NCBI RefSeq assembly: GCF_034008635.1
Contig: NZ_CP125378.1
Coordinates: 3,283,501 to 3,347,500, forward strand
Source: Pseudomonas sp. P8_229
GTDB taxonomy: Bacteria > Pseudomonadota > Gammaproteobacteria > Pseudomonadales > Pseudomonadaceae
Length of the DNA stretch: 64,000 nt
Direction: 5' to 3'
The position numbers and the translations under genes were made by a program. Below, piece after piece: positions 59,374 through 64,000 of this stretch. Position 1 is the first letter of the stretch. Each line of letters begins with the position of its first letter. The notes under the pieces are model-generated. The model was not told where the DNA came from. It did not search any database and saw nothing but the letters and a program-made list of their open reading frames with translations.

Positions 59374-60156
59374 TTACCGATAAACACCGTCTTTGCCATG
59401 GCCGGCCATGGCGCGATTGCTACGTACGCTAATCATCTGCTTGATGTCGATCCACTCGATGCCTTGAGCCTTCAGCTTCGGCAGTTCGCGCTCCAGCACT
59501 GCCAGCGTCTGCGGATACGGGTGGCCGATCATCACCGCTGAACCCTGCTTGCGCGCCAGGTTGATCGCCGTCTGCAACTGGGTGTAGATCGCCGCTTCAG
59601 TGCGCTCGTCATCGAGAAACACGTCCCGCGAGACACTCGCCAGATCGATCTTCTGGGCCTGCTGTGCGGCGACGGTTTGCGCACTGGTGCGGCTGTCGAC
59701 GAAGAACTTGTGACGGCGCTGCAACTCGCCCATCAGCCACGCCATCGCCACCGGTTGCGCGGTCATGCGGCTGCCCATGTGGTTATTGATGCCGGCGGTG
59801 TAGGGGACCATTTTGAAGGCTGCATCGAGGCGCTTTTCCAGCTCTTCGAGGGGCAGGTCGGGGTGCCAGGCGTATGGGCCGGTGGCCGGGTCCATGGGCA
59901 TGTGCAGGATCACGATCTTGCCGGCGCGGTGAGCTTCGCGGGCGAATTCAGTGGCGTGCGGGGTGTCGGGCATGATCGCCGTGGTCACCGGGCCGGGCAG
60001 GGCCAGCACGCGGCGATCCCGGGGCAGGTTCTGCCCCAGGTCGTCGATGATCAGTGTCAGGTAGGCTTTTTGCGGAGTGGTTCTGGCGGGCTCTGCGTGA
60101 GCAGCACCCGCCAGACAGCACAGCAGGACGAAGAGAAAACGCAAAGACATCCTCAA
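59374..60156 (-). CDS. Divergent polysaccharide deacetylase (YibQ)
   Basis: A 260-residue secreted protein: signal peptide (FLFVLLCCLAGAAHA) then the divergent polysaccharide deacetylase fold with LTLIIDDLGQNLPRDRRVLA, VILHMPMDPATGPYAWHPD, INNHMGSRMT and FVDSRTSA. Its ATGs and spacing overlap ctpA by 4 bp. Group members act on envelope polysaccharide or are non-catalytic. Confidence 0.9.
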   Translation of the reverse strand: MRMSLRFLFVLLCCLAGAAHAEPARTTPQKAYLTLIIDDLGQNLPRDRRVLALPGPVTTAIMPDTPHATEFAREAHRAGKIVILHMPMDPATGPYAWHPDLPLEELEKRLDAAFKMVPYTAGINNHMGSRMTAQPVAMAWLMGELQRRHKFFVDSRTSAQTVAAQQAQKIDLASVSRDVFLDDERTEAAIYTQLQTAINLARKQGSAVMIGHPYPQTLAVLERELPKLKAQGIEWIDIKQMISVRSNRAMAGHGKDGVYR

Positions 60157-61472
60157 CGGCCGGAAGTGATGCTCAGGCCTTTGAGCAGGCTCAGGGCCTG
60201 GGCCAACTGGTAATCGTCATCCTGCGGCATAGCCTTGGCCTTGGCGCCGGAACCGGTCGGCTTGTCCGCGCCGCCGTTGCCGTTGCCCAGGTGACCTTGC
60301 AGGTCCGCTTCCTTGAAGTAGTCGCCGTCCGCCTCGTTGGTGATCTTGGCCTTGCGCACTTCGATGTCCGGGACGATGCCCTGGGCCTGGATCGAGCGGC
60401 CGTTCGGCGTGAAGTACAGCGCCGTGGTGATCTTCAGTGCGCGGTCGTTATTCAGCGGCAGCACGGTCTGCACCGAGCCTTTGCCGAAACTGGTGGTGCC
60501 CATGACCACGGCGCGTTTCTGATCCTGCAGGGCGCCGGCGACGATTTCCGAGGCAGAGGCGCTGCCACCGTTGATCAGCACCACCATTGGCACCGCTTCG
60601 CTTTCGTCCTTGCCGGTGGCAGAGAAGCGCAGCTCGGAGTTGGCGATCCGGCCTTTGGTGTAGACGATCAGGCCTTTCTTGATGAAGTGGTCGACCACTT
60701 CCACCGCCGCCTGCAGCACCCCGCCCGGGTTGTTGCGCAGGTCGAGGATGATGCCGTTGAGTTTCTTGCCGTTGTCCTTGCGCAGCTTGGCCAGGGCCTT
60801 GGAAACTTCTTCGCCGGTCTTGACCTGGAACTGGGTGATGCGTATGTAGCCGTAGCCCGATTCCAGCAGCTGTGCCTTGACGCTCTTCACTTGAATCACG
60901 GCGCGGGCCAGGGTCACGTCGAATGGTGTGCCGCCGTCACGGACCAGGGTCAGAGTGATCTTCTGACCGATCTTGCCGCGCATCTTGTCCACGGCTTCGG
61001 TCATGGTCTGGCCGCGAGTCGGCTGGCCGTTGATCTTGACGATGAAGTCACCGGCCTGGATACCGGCCTTCGACGCAGGCGTGTCGTCGATTGGCGACAC
61101 GACTTTGATGAAGCCGTCTTCAGAACCGACTTCGATGCCCAGGCCGCCGAATTCACCGCTGGTGCTTTCCTGCAGCTCGGTGAAGTCTTCGGGGCCGAGA
61201 TAGGCGGAGTGCGGATCGAGGTTGCTGAGCATGCCCTTGATTGCGTTTTCCAGCAGGGTCTTGTCGTCCACCGGCTCGACATAGGCAGCCTTGATCCGAT
61301 CCATCACCTCGGCGAAGGTGCGCAGCTCTTCCAGCGGCAACGGTGCCTTGGCGGTCGCGGCAGTGCCTGCCGGAGCGACGGCCGGGGCCGGTTGAGCAGC
61401 GAACGCCAGAGGCGCGCCGATCACCAGGGCGATCGTCAGGGCCAGCGAGGTAAGGCGGGACAAATGCAGCAT
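60153..61472 (-). CDS. ctpA: S41-family carboxy-terminal processing protease
   Basis: A 439-residue periplasmic protease. It has a signal peptide, an N-terminal helical cap, one PDZ domain (GLGIEVGSEDGFIKVVSPID; AGDFIVKINGQPTRG), and the Ser/Lys centre with Ser in NGGSASASEIVAGALQ and Lys in GTTSFGKGSVQT. CtpA degrades peptidoglycan cross-link hydrolases in Pseudomonas with LbcA. It overlaps yibQ by 4 bp and follows envC by 31 bp. Confidence 0.94.
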   Translation of the reverse strand: MLHLSRLTSLALTIALVIGAPLAFAAQPAPAVAPAGTAATAKAPLPLEELRTFAEVMDRIKAAYVEPVDDKTLLENAIKGMLSNLDPHSAYLGPEDFTELQESTSGEFGGLGIEVGSEDGFIKVVSPIDDTPASKAGIQAGDFIVKINGQPTRGQTMTEAVDKMRGKIGQKITLTLVRDGGTPFDVTLARAVIQVKSVKAQLLESGYGYIRITQFQVKTGEEVSKALAKLRKDNGKKLNGIILDLRNNPGGVLQAAVEVVDHFIKKGLIVYTKGRIANSELRFSATGKDESEAVPMVVLINGGSASASEIVAGALQDQKRAVVMGTTSFGKGSVQTVLPLNNDRALKITTALYFTPNGRSIQAQGIVPDIEVRKAKITNEADGDYFKEADLQGHLGNGNGGADKPTGSGAKAKAMPQDDDYQLAQALSLLKGLSITSGR

Positions 61473-61503
61473 GTCGAACGAACTCCTGAATTAGGCGACG
61501 CGC

Positions 61504-62790
61504 TTATCCTTGCGCGTGACACCATTGCGCCGGATCACTCGGGTGACCCTGCTGACGAATTGCGAAATACAGCGCAGGCGTGTCCTGACCGCCACTGTTA
61601 CCTACAGTGGAAATCGACTCACCGGCTTTTACCACGTCACCGGCCGACTTGAGCAGCGTCTGGTTGTGACCGTAAAGACTCAGATACCCATTGCCGTGAT
61701 CGAGGATCACCAGCAGCCCGGCACCGCGCAACCAGTCGGCGAACACCACGCGCCCGCCGTGTACGGCATGCACCTGGCTGCCGGCGGCGGCGCTGATCAT
61801 CACGCCGTCCCATTTGGTGCGCGCATCGTCGCCACGGCTTTCGCCGAAGCGTGCCAGCAGTCGACCATCAACCGGCCACGGAAGTTTTCCCCGGGTTGCA
61901 GCAAAAGGGCCACCGAAGGTCTCGCCGCTGCTGGAAACCTGCGCGCCTGGGGTTGATTTGACCGGTTTTCGTGGGGCGTCGCTGTTATCAGCCTGCGCCT
62001 CACGCAAACGCTTTTTTTCCGCTTCCTGCTGGGCGATCAGCGCTTTCTGCCGCGCTTCTTCTGCCTCACGGGCCTGGCGGGCCAGGGTTTCTTCAATGGT
62101 TTTAAGGACTTTAGACAGGTCTGCCTGATCCTGCTCGCGGGCGGCGAGTTTCTGATCGCGCGCCTTTACATCGTCGTTGAGCTTGGCGAGGACCTGCTGG
62201 CGTTCCTTGCGAACTTTGTCGAGTTCATCGCGTTGAGTGTCGAGGCTGCTTTTCTGGACCAGCAATTGCGCTTGCTGGGCGGCGATGTCTTGTTCGACAT
62301 TGGCCAGTTGGCGCAGGGTTTCGTTGAAGTTCTTCAACTGCTCCAGGCGGGCCTGGCTCAGGTAGTCGTAATAGGTGAGGGTGCGGGCGAATTTCTCGGG
62401 ATTCTGCTGGTTGAGCAACAGCTTGAGGTATTCCTGACGGCCGTTCTGATAGGCCGCACGGGCCTGGATGGCGATCAGTCGCTGCTGTTCAGTGCGTGCG
62501 CTCTGGAGTTTTTTTTTCTCCGTATCGAGTCGCTGCAGTTCGGATTCGCTTTTCTTCAGCTCTTTTTGCAGCGCATCGATCTGCTTTTCGAGCTTGCCCA
62601 TCTCGGTTTCAGTGCCCTTGAGCTCTTTCTGTACGCCGGATTTTTCTTCCTGAACCTTGTTCAGCAGCTTTTTCAGCTCGGCAATATCCTGACGCGTGGC
62701 ATCCAACTGCTGTTGGGTTTGCGCGCGCTCGTCAGCGAAGGCCGGTTGGAGCAGGCAGGTCAGAGCGAGGGCGATCAGGACGCGGAGCAT
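61504..62790 (-). CDS. envC: Murein hydrolase activator EnvC-like
   Basis: A 428-residue periplasmic protein: signal peptide (VLIALALTCLLQPAFA), a long coiled coil (about residues 25-250), and a C-terminal LytM/M23 domain (HAVHGGRVVFADWLRGAGLL, GHNQTLLKSAGDVV) lacking the full set of zinc ligands. Such proteins activate amidases at the septum rather than cutting peptidoglycan themselves. I start at ATG 62790 (MLRVLIALALT), as the longer frame has no signal sequence at its start. It lies between gpmI and ctpA, a conserved order. Confidence 0.9.
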   Translation of the reverse strand: MLRVLIALALTCLLQPAFADERAQTQQQLDATRQDIAELKKLLNKVQEEKSGVQKELKGTETEMGKLEKQIDALQKELKKSESELQRLDTEKKKLQSARTEQQRLIAIQARAAYQNGRQEYLKLLLNQQNPEKFARTLTYYDYLSQARLEQLKNFNETLRQLANVEQDIAAQQAQLLVQKSSLDTQRDELDKVRKERQQVLAKLNDDVKARDQKLAAREQDQADLSKVLKTIEETLARQAREAEEARQKALIAQQEAEKKRLREAQADNSDAPRKPVKSTPGAQVSSSGETFGGPFAATRGKLPWPVDGRLLARFGESRGDDARTKWDGVMISAAAGSQVHAVHGGRVVFADWLRGAGLLVILDHGNGYLSLYGHNQTLLKSAGDVVKAGESISTVGNSGGQDTPALYFAIRQQGHPSDPAQWCHAQG

Positions 62791-62914
62791 AGAGGCGGGC
62801 GGCACCAGGGTAAGGGACGGCCTAGTATGCCCGCCCGACGCTGCAAAAAAAACGCCCAATTGGGCTTGTGTGATAACTGGAGCGGATTCGGTATTAAAAA
62901 TAGCGCAAAACCAA

Positions 62915-63003
62915 TGTGGGAGCGGGCTTGCTCGCGAATGCGGTGCGTCAGCAACGTTGATGTTGACTGACCCACCGCATTCGCGAGCAAGCCCGCTCCC
63001 ACA
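62915..63003. repeat. REP doublet, GTGGGAGCGGGC type
   Basis: 29-bp perfect inverted arms at 62915-62943 and 62975-63003, the longest of the four doublets and the same subfamily as the pair at 3771. Complementarity continues with one mismatch into the loop. Confidence 0.9.
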
Positions 63004-63032
63004 GGGGTTTGCGGTGTTTTGGCGATTCGGGG

Positions 63033-64000
63033 TTAGACCAGAATCGACGTGCCAGTCATTTCCGCCGGTTTTTCCAGGCCCAGCAGCATCAGCATGGTCG
63101 GTGCCACGTCCGCCAGTACGCCGCCTTCGCGAACCTTGAGGTCACGCTTGCCGACATAAATGAACGGTACCGGCTCCGTGGTGTGAGCGGTGTGCGCCTG
63201 GCCGGTGGAGGCGTCGGACATCTGCTCGACGTTGCCGTGGTCGGCGGTGATCAGCGCTTCGCCGCCGACTTTTTCCAGTGCCTCGACGATGCGGCCGACG
63301 CAGGTGTCCAGGCATTCCACGGCTTTCACTGCAGCGTCGAACACGCCGCTGTGGCCGACCATGTCGCCGTTGGCGTAGTTGACCACGATCACGTCGTAAC
63401 GCTGGTGCTCGATGGCGTCGACGATACGGTCGGTGACTTCTGGCGCGCTCATTTCCGGTTGCAGGTCGTAGGTGGCGACTTTCGGCGACGGGATCAGGAT
63501 GCGCTCTTCGCCCGGGAACGGTTCTTCACGACCACCGGAGAAGAAGAAGGTCACGTGCGCGTATTTTTCGGTTTCCGCGATACGCAGCTGGGTCTTGCCG
63601 TTCTTCGCCAGGTAGTCGCCGAGCACGTTTTCCAGGCTGCCGGCGGCGAAGGCCGATGGCGCAGGGATGCTGGCGGCGTATTGGGTCAGCATGACGAAAC
63701 CGGCCAGTTTTGGCTGGCGCGCGCGCTCGAACTCCTTGAAATCGTCTTCGACGAATACGCGGGTCAGCTCGCGGGCACGGTCGGCGCGGAAGTTCATGAA
63801 CACCACGGCGTCGCCGTCTTCAACCTTGACCGGCTCGCCGATGGTGGTGGCCTTGACGAATTCGTCGCTCTCGCCACGGGCGTAGGCTGCGTCGAGACCC
63901 TCCTGGGCGGTGGCGGCGTTGAATTCGGCGTTGCCGTCGACGATCAGGTTGTAGGCCTGGGATACGCGGTCCCAGCGGTTGTCACGGTCCATCGCGTAAT
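63033..64000 (-). CDS. gpmI: Cofactor-independent phosphoglycerate mutase, C-terminal part
   Basis: The last 322 or so codons of a roughly 510-residue BPG-independent phosphoglycerate mutase; the rest lies beyond the window. The visible part begins ...[12 protein letters not shown], in the 2,3-phosphoglycerate-binding domain, and includes [53 protein letters not shown] (Mn site) and [14 protein letters not shown] (Mn site). It interconverts 2- and 3-phosphoglycerate in the cytosol. Confidence 0.96.
   Translation of the reverse strand, partial: YAMDRDNRWDRVSQAYNLIVDGNAEFNAATAQEGLDAAYARGESDEFVKATTIGEPVKVEDGDAVVFMNFRADRARELTRVFVEDDFKEFERARQPKLAGFVMLTQYAASIPAPSAFAAGSLENVLGDYLAKNGKTQLRIAETEKYAHVTFFFSGGREEPFPGEERILIPSPKVATYDLQPEMSAPEVTDRIVDAIEHQRYDVIVVNYANGDMVGHSGVFDAAVKAVECLDTCVGRIVEALEKVGGEALITADHGNVEQMSDASTGQAHTAHTTEPVPFIYVGKRDLKVREGGVLADVAPTMLMLLGLEKPAEMTGTSILV

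Overview
The window is a chromosome segment of a fluorescent-group Pseudomonas. The evidence is high-GC coding with short spacers, an rmlC/dctB junction, a hisB-hisH-hisA-hisF cluster followed by a substrate-binding protein, a yibQ-ctpA-envC-gpmI block, an asmA-mutY-yggX-tRNA-Phe block, and several Pseudomonas-type REP doublets (GTGGGAGCGGGCTTGCTCGC and GTAGGAGTGAGCCTGCTCGC). No organism name can be read directly, so the assignment rests on gene order and repeat type.

Layout. 1-15.3 kb is ordinary chromosome: the start of dctB, rmlC, a phosphotransferase/aminotransferase fusion, agmatine deiminase, a TonB-dependent receptor with a Fur-box-like site, a DsbA-family protein, an OprD-family porin, a 2OG-Fe dioxygenase/GNAT/AzlC-AzlD group with a convergent LysR regulator, and an Xre-RES toxin-antitoxin pair. 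15.4-36.07 kb is an integrated mobile element bounded by a 38-bp direct repeat of the tRNA-Thr(TGT) 3' half (15386-15423 and 36030-36067); the intact tRNA-Thr lies at the right end. 36.1-64 kb is chromosome again: a methyltransferase, a polar amino acid ABC transporter, a GABA-type permease, paralogous small proteins, an alpha/beta hydrolase, a DUF1016 nuclease, lipoproteins, tRNA-Phe, yggX-mutY-asmA, a PanZ-like protein, an OFA-family MFS carrier, his genes, a Vps62-like repeat protein and cell-envelope genes ending in partial gpmI.

The element looks like a phage satellite or satellite-derived island. It has a tyrosine integrase, a palindrome-rich control region, a tightly overlapped early operon (AlpA-like, HTH, Rha-like antirepressor, Ash/Icd-like, small unknowns, Toprim protein, DUF927 ATPase) and a dense cluster of twelve GGCAAC/GTTGCC hexamers just after the ATPase gene that is a good origin candidate. 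It has no capsid, terminase or lysis genes, but it does carry an isolated lambda GpI-type tail-assembly gene and a small lipoprotein. The right half is cargo: a membrane protein/possible EACC1-like pair, a complete HNH-nuclease S-type bacteriocin with its immunity gene, several AT-rich unknown genes, an HNH_5-type protein and a candidate ADP-ribosyltransferase-like protein. Long non-coding spacers between cargo genes hold different families of 7-10-bp repeats, often at 10-13-bp spacing, which look like iterons or integrase arm sites of several past elements. The left boundary carries what appears to be the right arm of an older, different element at the same tRNA.
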